NCBI RefSeq assembly: GCF_001613405.1
Contig: NZ_BDCH01000020.1
Location: 248,001 to 312,000, forward strand
From: Nocardia crassostreae
GTDB taxonomy: Bacteria > Actinomycetota > Actinomycetes > Mycobacteriales > Mycobacteriaceae
Direction: 5' to 3'
DNA: 64,000 nt
Of the stretch, positions 46,138 to 55,542 are shown one piece after another. Each line of letters begins with the position of its first letter. Position 1 is the first letter of the stretch. Made by a program: the position numbers and the translations under genes. The notes below the pieces were generated by a model. The model saw only the letters and a list, made by a program, of their open reading frames with translations, was not told the origin of the DNA and did not search any database.

Positions 46138-46437
46138 TTACTTGTCGCCGAACTTGGCCTTGAGCTCCTCGGCCGCGTCCGCGTTCTCGGCCTCGAGCTT
46201 CTGGATGTAGGCCACCGCGTCGCCGACGGTCTTCAGGCTCGCCAGGTCCTCATCGGGGATCTTGACGCCGTACTTGTCCTCGGTCTGAACGGCGATCTCG
46301 ACCATCGACAGCGAGTCGATGTCCAGGTCGTCGACGAAGGACTTCTCGATGGTCACCTCGGAGGGCTCGATACCGGTCACCTCTTCGATGATCTTGCCGA
46401 GCTCTTCGACGATCTGTTCCTGGGTCAGAGCGGCCAC
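46138..46437 (-). CDS. acpM: Meromycolate extension acyl carrier protein
   Basis: 99 residues from GTG 46437 (VAALTQEQIVEELGKII). The phosphopantetheine serine is Ser42 in DDLDIDSLSMVE. The C-terminal extension rich in Glu/Ala/Lys (EAENADAAEELKAKFGDK) is typical of AcpM and distinguishes it from the short general ACP. Carries acyl chains in FAS-II. Between fabD and kasA in the same operon. An in-frame start at 46497 lacks homology. Confidence 0.94.
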   Translation of the reverse strand: MAALTQEQIVEELGKIIEEVTGIEPSEVTIEKSFVDDLDIDSLSMVEIAVQTEDKYGVKIPDEDLASLKTVGDAVAYIQKLEAENADAAEELKAKFGDK

Positions 46438-46544
46438 TGTGGTGGCTCCCTTCTTGTCTTCGTGTAGTGGGGATGTGGGGTACTGATTTCCTGCCACGAC
46501 CTGAAGCGCTCCATCGCCGTTGGTGGAGCAGGCCGCGAGTCAAG

Positions 46545-47459
46545 CTAGTCCGCGGTGGTGAGTTCTGCCAGCGCGGGGAGGTCCGCGGGGGTCTTCAGCG
46601 CCAGGTTCGGGGTGCCCTTGAGCTCCCGTTTGGCGATGCCGACCAGGGTGCCCGCGGGCGGCAATTCTGCCACCGCGGAAACGCCTGCCGCGCGGATCGT
46701 CTCGGTGCACAGGTCCCAGCGCACGGGGCGGGTGACCTGAGCGGCGAGCTTATCGATCGCATCCTGGCCGGAGACGACCGGCTGACCGTCGAAGTTCGAC
46801 AGCAGCACTCGCGTCGGCTCGCCGGGCACGATCTTGGAAACAGCCTCCGTGACAGCGTCCTGGGCCGGAGCCATGAACGCGGTGTGGAAGGCGCCGGCGA
46901 CCGGCAGTGCTCGAACGCGAGCCTTCTCGGGCGGGTTGGCCGCGAGTTCTTCGAGCGCCCCGAGCTTACCCGCTGCCACGATCTGACCCACCGCATTGCG
47001 GTTGGCCGGGATCAGGCCGAGTTCCTCGAGCCGGGCGAGCACGGCGTTCTCGTCACCGCCGAGCACCGCCGACATGCCGGTCGGCTCGAGGGCGCACGCT
47101 TTGGCCATCTCCGCACCGCGGAGGGCGGCCAGTGCCACGGCGTCGTCGGCGGAGATGACTCCGGCGACGGCGGCAGCGGCGAGTTCGCCGACAGAGTGTC
47201 CGGCGACGATGGTGTCCGCGGGAAGCGAGTCCTGCGGGATTTCCGCGAAAGCAAGCAGGGCAGCCGCGACGACCAGCGGTTGGGTAACCGCGGTATCGGT
47301 GATCTCTTCGGCGGTCGCGGTGGTGCCCAACCGCAGCAGGTCCAGCCCCGAGGCCTTCGACCACAGCGCGATGCGATCAGCAGCGCCGGGAAGTTCGAGC
47401 CAAGGAGTGAGCATGCCGGGTGTCTGAGAGCCCTGTCCAGGGGCGAGCAATGCGATCAC
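46545..47459 (-). CDS. fabD: Malonyl-CoA:ACP transacylase
   Basis: 304 residues. LLAPGQGSQTPGM at the N-terminus, IVAGHSVGELAAA with the nucleophile Ser, and VAGAFHTAFM with the catalytic His. Transfers malonyl from CoA to AcpM to feed FAS-II. First gene of the operon fabD-acpM-kasA-accD6; a perfect inverted repeat lies upstream at 47525-47547. ATG 47459. Intact. Confidence 0.94.
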   Translation of the reverse strand: MIALLAPGQGSQTPGMLTPWLELPGAADRIALWSKASGLDLLRLGTTATAEEITDTAVTQPLVVAAALLAFAEIPQDSLPADTIVAGHSVGELAAAAVAGVISADDAVALAALRGAEMAKACALEPTGMSAVLGGDENAVLARLEELGLIPANRNAVGQIVAAGKLGALEELAANPPEKARVRALPVAGAFHTAFMAPAQDAVTEAVSKIVPGEPTRVLLSNFDGQPVVSGQDAIDKLAAQVTRPVRWDLCTETIRAAGVSAVAELPPAGTLVGIAKRELKGTPNLALKTPADLPALAELTTAD

Positions 47460-47524
47460 GCCTCTAAGAGAACACTGTGAGGCCGGTCTCCAGAGATGTC
47501 GGCGCGAATGAAGCTTCGGAGGGT

Positions 47525-47547
47525 CTTTTGTGGGGAGTCCACAAAAG
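47525..47547. promoter_or_regulatory. Inverted repeat upstream of fabD, probable MabR operator
   Basis: CTTTTGTGG and CCACAAAAG are exact complements separated by 5 bases, 66-88 bases upstream of the fabD start and downstream of mabR's stop (47588). Known: MabR binds the fasII promoter in mycobacteria. That this repeat is its site is inference from position and symmetry. Confidence 0.65.
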
Positions 47548-47587
47548 GGGAGGTGAGTTGCGCCGATCGTCCGATTCGGTGGACGCG

Positions 47588-48916
47588 TTACATCCCCTCT
47601 TTCGGATCTGTGACTACTGGGATCTCTGAGGTAGGAGTAGGTGATTCGTTACGGGTTCGTGTCAGCCTGCCTATGGTGGCGGCGATACGTAACACGTAGG
47701 CATCGCGCGGATTCATCGGATCGCGGCCAGTGATGTCGGCTACGCGCTTCAACCGATAACGCACGGTATTTGGATGGATGAACAGTTGCCGAGCACAGGT
47801 CTCGACTGCTCCACCACAATCCAGATAGGCGTCCAAGGTATTGGACAAGTCCGCGGCGGCGGCCATCGGTAACACAATGTTGTCGTTGAGAGCCTCCACA
47901 GCGGCGCGGTCGCCGAGCAGAGCTCGCTCGGGTAGCAATTCCGAGGCGTGCACCGGGCGTGGCGCGCCGCGCCAGCCGACGACGGCCTCCATTCCGGCCA
48001 TGGCTTCCACGGAGCTGATGTGCGCGGCGGACAGCGTGCGTGTCGTGGGGCCGATGACGACCGGGCCGTCGGAGAAGACCTCGCCGAGGAGGTCGGCCAG
48101 GAAGGGGGAGGGGTACATGGTGTCGCCCAGATGGCCGCTGACGACCATCACCAGGCGGGTGCCTTGCACGACGGCGAGAGCATTGCGGCCGTGTCGCGCG
48201 GCGATGCCGTGTACGGAGCCGACGACCGCCGCCACTTGATCTTTCGGGGGTGTGCCGACCAGGACCGTGGCGGGGGCGGTGGCGTCCCAGTTGAGAGTGG
48301 CCGCGCGGGAGAGCATTTCGGGGCCGGTATCGCCGCGCACCACGGCGTCTACGACGAGGGCCTCCAGGCGGGTATCCCACGCGCCGCGGGATTCCGCCGC
48401 GCTGGCGTACACCGAGGCGGCCGCGAAACCGAGCTCCCGCCCGTATCGCAGTACCGCCTCGGTGAGCGCCACCAGCTGCCGGTCGTTGCGCGCCAAGGCC
48501 GGTAGCCACTGTTCGAAGAACTCCATGGCCACGCGGACCATGTCGACGGTCTGGCGCAGCGTCAGCCGCCGCGCCAGATCGTCCGGGATGACCTGGAAAG
48601 CGTCCAGGCTGAACCGGATATCGCTTTCCGGGTCCTGCAACCACTCCAGAAAGTTCACCACCGCCGTCTGCACCAGCAACTGGACTCCCGCGCGTTGCGC
48701 GGCATCCAGATTGGCGAAGAACGGCAACCGCTCCTGCATCGAGGCCACGGCCTCGGTGGAGAGCCGACCCGAGAACTGCTTCACCCGCTTGAGCAGCGTG
48801 TCGGGAAGCGGATCGCGGGTCTGCCGGTTCGGGGAGAGCGCGCCGGTCGGGAGGTACACCTCGTGTTCGGAGGAACCTTCGTTGATCCGGCGCGGCCTCG
48901 GCGGTTTACGTTCCAC
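47588..48916 (-). CDS. mabR: PucR-type regulator of FAS-II (MabR-like)
   Basis: 442 residues. The C-terminal PucR-type helix-turn-helix is visible in CARQLFIHPNTVRYRLKRVADITG; the centre is a GGDEF-related ligand-like domain (SVHGIAARHGRNALAVV...) and the N-terminal half a helical domain. Its place between aceE and fabD matches MabR (Rv2242), an essential regulator of the fasII operon in mycobacteria that responds to long acyl-CoA. ATG 48916; the gene starts 15 bases after aceE's stop. Intact. Confidence 0.9.
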   Translation of the reverse strand: MERKPPRPRRINEGSSEHEVYLPTGALSPNRQTRDPLPDTLLKRVKQFSGRLSTEAVASMQERLPFFANLDAAQRAGVQLLVQTAVVNFLEWLQDPESDIRFSLDAFQVIPDDLARRLTLRQTVDMVRVAMEFFEQWLPALARNDRQLVALTEAVLRYGRELGFAAASVYASAAESRGAWDTRLEALVVDAVVRGDTGPEMLSRAATLNWDATAPATVLVGTPPKDQVAAVVGSVHGIAARHGRNALAVVQGTRLVMVVSGHLGDTMYPSPFLADLLGEVFSDGPVVIGPTTRTLSAAHISSVEAMAGMEAVVGWRGAPRPVHASELLPERALLGDRAAVEALNDNIVLPMAAAADLSNTLDAYLDCGGAVETCARQLFIHPNTVRYRLKRVADITGRDPMNPRDAYVLRIAATIGRLTRTRNESPTPTSEIPVVTDPKEGM

Positions 48917-48931
48917 AGTGTTAATCGTGCG

Positions 48932-51730
48932 TTATGCGTCGCCACCCTCGGAACCGGGTGCCGCCTTGGGAGCCGCGTTCACATCGTCGATGCTGTACTT
49001 GGCGGCGGCCTCGGCGGCCTTGGCCTGGTCGATCTTGCCTTCCTTGGCCAGACCGGACAGCGCGGCCACCACGATCGACGCCGCGTCCACGTTGTAGACA
49101 CGGCGCGCCGCGGGGCGCGTGTCGGAGAAACCGAAACCGTCGGTGCCCAGGGAGATGAACTGGCCCGGGACCCACTGGCGGATCTGATCCGGGACCGCGC
49201 GCATCCAGTCCGAGGCGGCCACGAACGGGCCCTGCGCCTGGGAGAGGACCTTGGTGACATAGGGCAGGCCCGGATCCTGTTCCGGGTGGCGCAGTTTGGC
49301 GATCTCCTTGGCGAGGGCCTCCTTGCGGAGCTCGCCCCACGAGGTCACCGACCAGACATCGGCCTGAACGCCCCACTCCTCGGCCAGCATCTGCTGGGCG
49401 CGCAGGCCGTCGGGCATGGTGACGCCCGCGACCAGGATCTGGGCGCGCACATCGCCCGCCGCGCCCGGCTTGTAGAGGTAGATGCCCTGCAGCAGGCCCT
49501 CCACATCCAGGTTCTCCGGCTCCACGGGCTGTGACTGCGGCTCGTTGTAGAGGGTGATGTAGTAGAAGATGTCCTCGCCGCCGAACTCGCGGTGCTGGGA
49601 ATGCGCCTCGGGATCGGTGCCGGGCAGGGCCTCCTGATAGCTGTTGGCCACGCCGCCGCCGTACATGCGGCGCAGACCGTCGCGCACGATGTGGGCGATC
49701 TCGAAGGCGAACGCCGGATCGTAGGGGACACACGCCGGGTTGGTCGACGCCAGCAGCAGCGAATGACCGTCGTTGTGCTGCAAGCCCTCACCGGTCAGGG
49801 TGGTGCGGCCCGCCGTGGCGCCGAGCACGAAACCGCGGGCCATCTGATCCGCGGCCGCCCAGATGCCGTCGCCGGTGCGCTGGAAGCCGAACATCGAATA
49901 GAAGATGTAGAGCGGGATCATCGGCTCGCCGTGCGTGGCGTAGGAGGTGCCGACCGCGGTGAAGCTCGAGGTCGAACCGGCCTCGTTGATGCCCTCGTGC
50001 AGGATCTGGCCGATGCTCGACTCCTTGTAGGCGAGCATGAGTTCCGCGTCGACCGAGGTGTAGAGCTGGCCGTTGCGGTTGTAGATCTTGAGCGACGGGA
50101 ACCAGGAGTCCATGCCGAAGATGCGGGCCTCGTCCGGGATGATCGGCACGATGCGCTTGCCGATCCCCTTGTCGCGCAACAGTTCCTTCATGAGGCGGAC
50201 GAAGGCCATGATGGTGGCGACGGACTGCTTGCCCGAACCCTTGCGGATGGAGCAGTAGGGCTCGTCGCCCGGGAGCTGCAGCGGCTTGGCCTTGGTGCGG
50301 CGCTCGGGCAGGTAGCCGCCGAGCTGCTTGCGGCGGTCCAGCAGGTACTGGATTTCCGGAGCGTCCTGGCCGGGGTGGTAGTACGGGGGCAGGTACGGGT
50401 CGCGCTCCAGCTCGGCGTCGGTGATCGGAATGCGCTGCACGTCGCGGAACGCCTTCAGATCGTCGAGGGTCATCTTCTTCATCTGGTGCGTGGCATTGCG
50501 GGCCTCGAAGTGCTTGCCCAGGCCGTAGCCCTTGATGGTCTTGGCGAGAATGACCGTCGGCTGACCCTTGTGGGCCATGGCCGCGGCGTAGGCCGCGTAG
50601 ATCTTGCGGTAGTCGTGGCCGCCGTGCTTGAGGTTCCAGATATCGCCGTCGGACAGGCCCTTGACCAGTTCCTTGGTGCGCGGGTCGCGGCCGAAGAAGT
50701 GCTCGCGCACGTAGGCGCCGTCATTGGCCTTGTAGGTCTGGAAATCGCCGTCGGGGGTGGTGTTCATGAGGTTCACCAGCGCGCCGTCGCGGTCGGCCTG
50801 CAGCAGGGCGTCCCACTCGCGGCCCCAGACGACCTTGATGACATTCCAGCCCGCGCCGCGGAAGAACGACTCCAGTTCCTGCACGATCTTGCCGTTGCCG
50901 CGGACCGGGCCGTCGAGGCGCTGCAGGTTGCAGTTGATGACGAAGGTCAGATTGTCCAAGCCCTCGTTGGCCGCGACCTGGATGAGGCCCCGCGATTCCG
51001 GCTCGTCCATTTCGCCGTCGCCGAGGAACGCCCAGACATGCTGATCGGCGGTGTCCTTGATGCCGCGATCGTGCAGGTAGTGGTTGAAGCGCGCCTGGTA
51101 GATGGCGTTCATCGGGCCCAGACCCATGGAGACCGTGGGGAATTCCCAGAAGTCGGGCATGAGCCGCGGGTGCGGGTAGGCGGACAGGCCGTGGCCCGGA
51201 CCGCCGTGCGAGTACTCCTGGCGGAAGCCGTCCATCTGGTCTTCGGTCAGGCGGCCCTCGAGGAAGGCGCGGGCGTAGATGCCGGGGGAGGCGTGGCCCT
51301 GGATGAAGATCTGGTCGCCGCCGCCCGAGTGGTCCTTGCCGCGGAAGAAGTGATTGAAGCCGACCTCGTAAAGAGCCGCTGACGAGGCGTAGGTCGAAAT
51401 ATGGCCGCCCACACCGATACCGGGGCGCTGCGCGCGGTGCACTATGACCGCGGCGTTCCAGCGAATGTAGGCGCGGAAGCGGCGCTCCACCTCCTCGTCG
51501 CCCGGGAACCACGGCTCGTTCTCGGTGGGGATGGTGTTGACGTAGTCGGTGGAGGTCAGCGCCGGGATAGCGACGCGGCGTTCACCGGCGCGCTCCAATA
51601 GGCGCAGCATGAGGTAGCGGGCGCGGCCCGGGCCTTCGCGCTGGAGCATCTCGTCGAAGGAATCCAGCCATTCGCTGGTCTCTTCCGGATCGATGTCCGG
51701 CAGATATGACGCCACCCCCTCGCGGATCAC
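48932..51730 (-). CDS. aceE: Pyruvate dehydrogenase E1 component (homodimeric)
   Basis: 932 residues from GTG 51730 (VIREGVASYLPDIDPEE). Thiamine diphosphate motif GDGEMDEPES with the following N (FVINCNLQRLDG), and the active-site loop HGGPGHGLSAYPHP. Decarboxylates pyruvate in the PDH complex. Homologues begin 20-30 residues earlier. Upstream, a TTG at 51816 (or ATG 51804) behind GAGGAG opens LTDLMHPTSSSSPTNG in another frame, and RVRVIREG continues in the aceE frame, so one base is probably missing in the GC-rich run 51742-51760. The intact frame is reported. Confidence 0.92.
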   Translation of the reverse strand: MIREGVASYLPDIDPEETSEWLDSFDEMLQREGPGRARYLMLRLLERAGERRVAIPALTSTDYVNTIPTENEPWFPGDEEVERRFRAYIRWNAAVIVHRAQRPGIGVGGHISTYASSAALYEVGFNHFFRGKDHSGGGDQIFIQGHASPGIYARAFLEGRLTEDQMDGFRQEYSHGGPGHGLSAYPHPRLMPDFWEFPTVSMGLGPMNAIYQARFNHYLHDRGIKDTADQHVWAFLGDGEMDEPESRGLIQVAANEGLDNLTFVINCNLQRLDGPVRGNGKIVQELESFFRGAGWNVIKVVWGREWDALLQADRDGALVNLMNTTPDGDFQTYKANDGAYVREHFFGRDPRTKELVKGLSDGDIWNLKHGGHDYRKIYAAYAAAMAHKGQPTVILAKTIKGYGLGKHFEARNATHQMKKMTLDDLKAFRDVQRIPITDAELERDPYLPPYYHPGQDAPEIQYLLDRRKQLGGYLPERRTKAKPLQLPGDEPYCSIRKGSGKQSVATIMAFVRLMKELLRDKGIGKRIVPIIPDEARIFGMDSWFPSLKIYNRNGQLYTSVDAELMLAYKESSIGQILHEGINEAGSTSSFTAVGTSYATHGEPMIPLYIFYSMFGFQRTGDGIWAAADQMARGFVLGATAGRTTLTGEGLQHNDGHSLLLASTNPACVPYDPAFAFEIAHIVRDGLRRMYGGGVANSYQEALPGTDPEAHSQHREFGGEDIFYYITLYNEPQSQPVEPENLDVEGLLQGIYLYKPGAAGDVRAQILVAGVTMPDGLRAQQMLAEEWGVQADVWSVTSWGELRKEALAKEIAKLRHPEQDPGLPYVTKVLSQAQGPFVAASDWMRAVPDQIRQWVPGQFISLGTDGFGFSDTRPAARRVYNVDAASIVVAALSGLAKEGKIDQAKAAEAAAKYSIDDVNAAPKAAPGSEGGDA

Positions 51731-52012
51731 TCGGACCCGCCCCGCCCCCGCCGGGGTTTGCGCGCCGGTCCGTTGGTGGGACTCGACGAAGAGGTCGGGT
51801 GCATCAGGTCGGTCAAGACATTTGCTCCTCGTACACAGGGGTGGGACATCATGGCGTCATTACCCCGGGTAGTCGCTGATGTGCGGCATACCCGTAACGA
51901 TTGGTTTGGGGCACATCTTACATCCTTGTGCATGATGCGTCCCAGGTCATCATGTCAGACGGAAATCCAGTACGGTCTCCAGGGAACCGGCCGAGGCGGA
52001 ACGGGGAGGACG

Positions 52013-52570
52013 ATGAAGCTGCTGAACCCGCGCGGGTTCGGGATGTTTTGCACTACTGCGACCCTTGGCGTCGGCTTAGTTCTCGTAGGTTGCGCCAACT
52101 CGGTCGAGGGTACTCCGACGGCCGATCAGGCTGCGGCCACGTCGTTTCGGGCCGAAGCGGCTTCGTCTTCGGCGGCGGCCACATCCTCGAAGAAGGCCGC
52201 GGCGCAGGCGAAGGCGATAGCTGACAACTGCAATCCGTTCCGGACCACGACCGGGACGGCTGTGGATCGCTACAACGACTTCGTCGACGCCCACGACGGG
52301 AACACGGCGGATCAAGCGCAGAAGCGGGACACCGCGGCCAATGCGCTCGATGACGCGGCGCGCACGGTCGAGACACAGGTGAACGCTTCCGGAGCGGACC
52401 TGCCGACGGATCTGGCGACCAAGCTGACCGACTACGTGAACGCGGCGCGGGCGCTGGCGGCCGAGGTGCGCAAGATGTCGTCGACTTCCTCGGTCGCGCC
52501 GCTCAACGAGGCGAGTCGGACCGTGAACGACGCGCTGAACGCGGTGCGGAGCGCCTGCCCCGCACGGTGA
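52013..52570 (+). CDS. Lipoprotein of unknown function
   Basis: 185 residues. Signal peptide with lipobox LVGC (CTTATLGVGLVLVGC). The mature part begins with an Ala/Ser-rich linker, then a helical domain from DNCNPFRTTTGTAVDRYNDF to NAVRSACPAR; two Cys (NCNPF and SACPAR) at its ends could form a disulfide. GGGGAGGA precedes ATG 52013. Divergent from aceE. Family not recognised. Confidence 0.8.
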   Translation: MKLLNPRGFGMFCTTATLGVGLVLVGCANSVEGTPTADQAAATSFRAEAASSSAAATSSKKAAAQAKAIADNCNPFRTTTGTAVDRYNDFVDAHDGNTADQAQKRDTAANALDDAARTVETQVNASGADLPTDLATKLTDYVNAARALAAEVRKMSSTSSVAPLNEASRTVNDALNAVRSACPAR

Positions 52571-52764
52571 AACCGGTTGTGAGCGGCGCGAATATGGGCG
52601 GCGTGTCGGGTGAAATGTGCCCGGCGCGGCGTGTCGGTGCACAGACTCACGGGTCTCACATAAGACATTTGGGGTGCGAATTCGGTCGATCGGCTTGCGC
52701 TGAAGGCCATAACCATGTTCGCTTGCAACTACCTATTGTCTCGGGAGTTGAGGAGGACACCACC

Positions 52765-53187
52765 GTGGTCGCCGCGGCGGACGCGCAGAACTACGCTCAG
52801 AAGCTTGGCATTGCACACGGCATGGTGGTTCAGGAACTGGGCTGGGACGAGGATACCGACGACGACCTGCGGGCGGATATCGAAGAGGTCGTCGGCTCCG
52901 AACTCCTGGACGAGGACACCGACGAGGTGGTGGACGTCGTACTGCTCTGGTGGCGGGACGGCGACGGCGACCTGGTCGACGAGCTGATGGATGTCACCAC
53001 CCCGCTCGCAGACGACGGTATCGTCTGGGTCCTCACACCCAAAACCGGCCAGCCAGGGCATGTCGACCCGAGCGAGATCGCAGAATCGGCCACACCGGCC
53101 GGACTGACCTCCACCACCCCGGTAAGCCTCGGCACCTGGACCGGTACCAAACTCACGCAGCCCAAAACGCCCTCGAAGCAGCGCTAA
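52765..53187 (+). CDS. DUF3052 family protein
   Basis: 140 residues from GTG 52765, behind GAGGAGG. Strongly acidic: DEDTDDDLRADIEEVVG and LLDEDTDEVVDVVLLWWRDG, then GIVWVLTPKTGQPGHVDPSE and a basic tail. DUF3052 proteins are conserved across Actinobacteria; the M. tuberculosis homologue Rv2239c lies beside ahpE, as here. Function unknown. No membrane segment. Confidence 0.92.
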   Translation: MVAAADAQNYAQKLGIAHGMVVQELGWDEDTDDDLRADIEEVVGSELLDEDTDEVVDVVLLWWRDGDGDLVDELMDVTTPLADDGIVWVLTPKTGQPGHVDPSEIAESATPAGLTSTTPVSLGTWTGTKLTQPKTPSKQR

Positions 53188-53277
53188 CTCGCGTCTTCGC
53201 TAAGGTTTTCGCCAGACGGCGCTCACCTCTCGGTGAGCCGCCGCCTGCCCGAATGCCCGACAGATGGAGGTTCCCGC

Positions 53278-53742
53278 ATGCCGCTAGAGGTCGGCGTAGT
53301 CGCCCCGGACTTCACCCTGAAGGACCAGAACAACCAGGAAGTAACCCTCTCGTCCTTCCGTGACAAGAAGAACGTCCTGATCGTCTTCTACCCCCTGGCC
53401 TTCACCGGCATCTGCCAAGGCGAACTCTGCAAGGTCCGCGACGAACTCCCCAAGTTCCAGAACGACAACGCAGAAATCCTCGCCATCTCGGTCGGCCCCC
53501 CGCCCACCCACAAAATCTGGGCCGCCGAACAGGACTACACCTTCCCTCTCCTCTCCGACTTCAGGCCCCACGGCGAAGTAGCCCAGTCCTACGGCGTCTT
53601 CAACGAAAAATCCGGCTACCCCAACCGCGGCACCTTCGTAGTAGACAAGGACGGCATCATCCGCTTCGCCGAAATGAACGGCCCCGGAGAGCCCCGTGAC
53701 CAGCAGGCTTGGGAGAAAGCCCTAACCGCGCTAGATTCATAG
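53278..53742 (+). CDS. ahpE: One-cysteine peroxiredoxin AhpE
   Basis: 154 residues. Thioredoxin fold with PLAFTGICQGELC: peroxidatic Cys46 (Cys45 in M. tuberculosis AhpE), Thr43, and Arg in NRGTF. Reduces organic peroxides and peroxynitrite, recycled by mycothiol/mycoredoxin. A second Cys at 51 is present, as in some relatives. ATG 53278 preceded by GGAGG. Follows DUF3052 by 90 bases and lies before tRNA-Val. Confidence 0.92.
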   Translation: MPLEVGVVAPDFTLKDQNNQEVTLSSFRDKKNVLIVFYPLAFTGICQGELCKVRDELPKFQNDNAEILAISVGPPPTHKIWAAEQDYTFPLLSDFRPHGEVAQSYGVFNEKSGYPNRGTFVVDKDGIIRFAEMNGPGEPRDQQAWEKALTALDS

Positions 53743-53805
53743 ACCGTTGCCCCGGACCGCAAGGTCCGAGACACCATCCGGCGCCCGGCTACCCGGGACC
53801 CGTCC

Positions 53806-53880
53806 GGGCGTATAGCTCAGCGGTAGAGCACTGGTTTTACACACCAGCGGTCGGGGGTTCGAACCCCTCTGCGCTCACCA
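53806..53880 (+). tRNA. tRNA-Val (UAC anticodon), CCA encoded
   Basis: Cloverleaf with acceptor GGGCGTA/TGCGCTC, D arm GCTCAGCGGTAGAGC, anticodon stem CTGGT/ACCAG with loop TTTACAC (anticodon UAC), T arm CGGGGGTTCGAACCCCT, and 3' ACCA at 53877-53880. A typical integration point; the conflict-type gene pair begins 10 bases downstream. Confidence 0.96.
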
Positions 53881-53889
53881 TTCGATTTG

Positions 53890-55536
53890 TTAGTCGATCC
53901 ATTTCCAGAGTCGGACCCATCCGTCGCGGTCTCCTGCCGCTAGTTGTGTGCCGTCTCGGTTGATCGTGATTCGGATGTAGCCGGAGCTGCGGGGGAGGAC
54001 TGCGCGGTCGTCACGCCGGTTTCCGCGTAGTTGCCATACCTTTCCGCTGGCCAGCCACAGTAGGTGGCTGTTGGGGGTGCAGACCAAGCCCATTGCGCCG
54101 GGGAAGGATTGGGTCAGAAGGTCGCCGCTGCCCGCGCGGGGCATGATGGGGAGGCCGGTGTGGACGTCGATGACGCCTGCGGTGCGGGCGGTGACGTAGC
54201 CGAGGCGGGTGCCGTCGTAGGACAGCGCGATCTGGATGGCGCGGCCCCAAGCCTGGTCCGGCTCGATCACCGTGTGCGTGGACATGTCCGTGAGCTGGTA
54301 CACCCGCACCGTGCTGCCGCCTCGCAGGATGTCGGTGGCAACGGCCAGCGTACTGCCGTCGCCGGAGAGCGCCACAGCCACCGCATTGCTGAAGCTCGCG
54401 ACGGATTCGCCTGCCGCGGTGTGCAATTTGAATCTCCACAACCAGTCGGTAATGGCGTAGCGGCCATTGCTCTGGTGGTTGAGGAAGCCGAGCGGTATCA
54501 ACCTGACGATTTCGCGCAACTCGCTCTGCTCCTGCACCACGACGGAATGGCCGTGGCGCAGGAATATCTGTGTGCCGTCCTCCTCGCTGGCCGCCACCCG
54601 TACGCCGTCGTGCATTCCGCGCCAGGTGCGTGGTGACAAGGACTCGAGCTGGGCGCCGGTATCGGTGCGCCAGCGGCGAATCGGGCCCTTGTCGGCCGCG
54701 GCGAACAGACTGCGATCCGGCCCGAAGCACAGACTCGTGACGGAACCATCGAGTTTGTGCTCGAGGATCTGCTCGCCCAGCCGACCGGGCCCATCGGGCA
54801 AGTGGCTGCGGTGCGGTGCGTCCACGACAGGCAGTTCTGCCGTGGAGCGCAGCCCGATGAGGTCGCGCAACCGCGCGGCATCGTCCTCGGTCAGATACCG
54901 ATGCCAGAAGTCGACTCTGCTGGCCGCGAGCTGACCCAAACCGTCAGTGCGATGGTGTGATTGGACCACGCCGATGAGGCAGCCACCGGACCACAGTGCG
55001 GATCCTGATATGCCTTCCCAGGGTGACGGGGCGGTACCCGTCGGTGGGTTCGGGAGTTCCGCGGGCTCTGGAAGCCCGACCACGGCCAGCGTGCCCTCCC
55101 GGAGATTGGACCAGGGGGAGGTGTGTCCGCGCACATGCGCGGAGTCGCGGTAGCGGGTGGTTTCCAGACCCGGGATCGGCGGGTCCTCGCGCAACTTGAA
55201 CAGCGGATAGCCCATGAGACTGCATTCCAGCTGCAGGTCCCGCTCCGGGAGTCGGCCGTACTCCACCGGTGGCAGCGCCTGCGAGGGTCGTCGGCTCAGG
55301 TCCAGCCGGAGGACCGCGACATCGATTCGTGCATTGCGCCAGACGACAGTTCCGTCGGCCTCCCACTCGCCGGGCTGGTCGGGTCGGAACCGGACCAAGG
55401 TTGTATCCGACTCGGCAACAACGTGATTCGCGGTCAGCACATGGTCGGTGGTGACCCGGTACCCCGATCCGCGTGACCCGGTGACGATTTGGGCGACCCG
55501 GTCGGCGTCCAACCCACCGGCGCCTCCGGCGCTCAT
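53890..55536 (-). CDS. Trypsin-like peptidase with WD40-like repeats (conflict-system effector)
   Basis: 548 residues. Residues 1 to about 220 are a trypsin-like protease: GSGYRVTTDHVLTANHVVAE carries the catalytic His, RIDVAVLRLDL the Asp, and PWEGISGSALWSGGCLIGVV the Ser in GxSGSAL. Residues about 250-548 are WD40-type blades (SVTSLCFGPDRSLFAAADKG, NRDGTQLAAGDRDGWVRLWKW). The gene follows TRYPCO2 by 6 bases. Such trypsin-plus-repeat proteins with TRYPCO partners were predicted as NTP-dependent or regulated conflict systems (Kaur, Burroughs, Iyer, Aravind). Cleavage of host or phage targets after activation is inference. Confidence 0.85.
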   Translation of the reverse strand: MSAGGAGGLDADRVAQIVTGSRGSGYRVTTDHVLTANHVVAESDTTLVRFRPDQPGEWEADGTVVWRNARIDVAVLRLDLSRRPSQALPPVEYGRLPERDLQLECSLMGYPLFKLREDPPIPGLETTRYRDSAHVRGHTSPWSNLREGTLAVVGLPEPAELPNPPTGTAPSPWEGISGSALWSGGCLIGVVQSHHRTDGLGQLAASRVDFWHRYLTEDDAARLRDLIGLRSTAELPVVDAPHRSHLPDGPGRLGEQILEHKLDGSVTSLCFGPDRSLFAAADKGPIRRWRTDTGAQLESLSPRTWRGMHDGVRVAASEEDGTQIFLRHGHSVVVQEQSELREIVRLIPLGFLNHQSNGRYAITDWLWRFKLHTAAGESVASFSNAVAVALSGDGSTLAVATDILRGGSTVRVYQLTDMSTHTVIEPDQAWGRAIQIALSYDGTRLGYVTARTAGVIDVHTGLPIMPRAGSGDLLTQSFPGAMGLVCTPNSHLLWLASGKVWQLRGNRRDDRAVLPRSSGYIRITINRDGTQLAAGDRDGWVRLWKWID

Positions 55537-55542
55537 CTACGG

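Noticed and set aside
44875..46467. 530-codon plus-strand frame over kasA and acpM
   Set aside because: Pure antisense frame (Asp/Arg/His-rich, many VDDV-like stretches). KasA and AcpM are unmistakable on the other strand.
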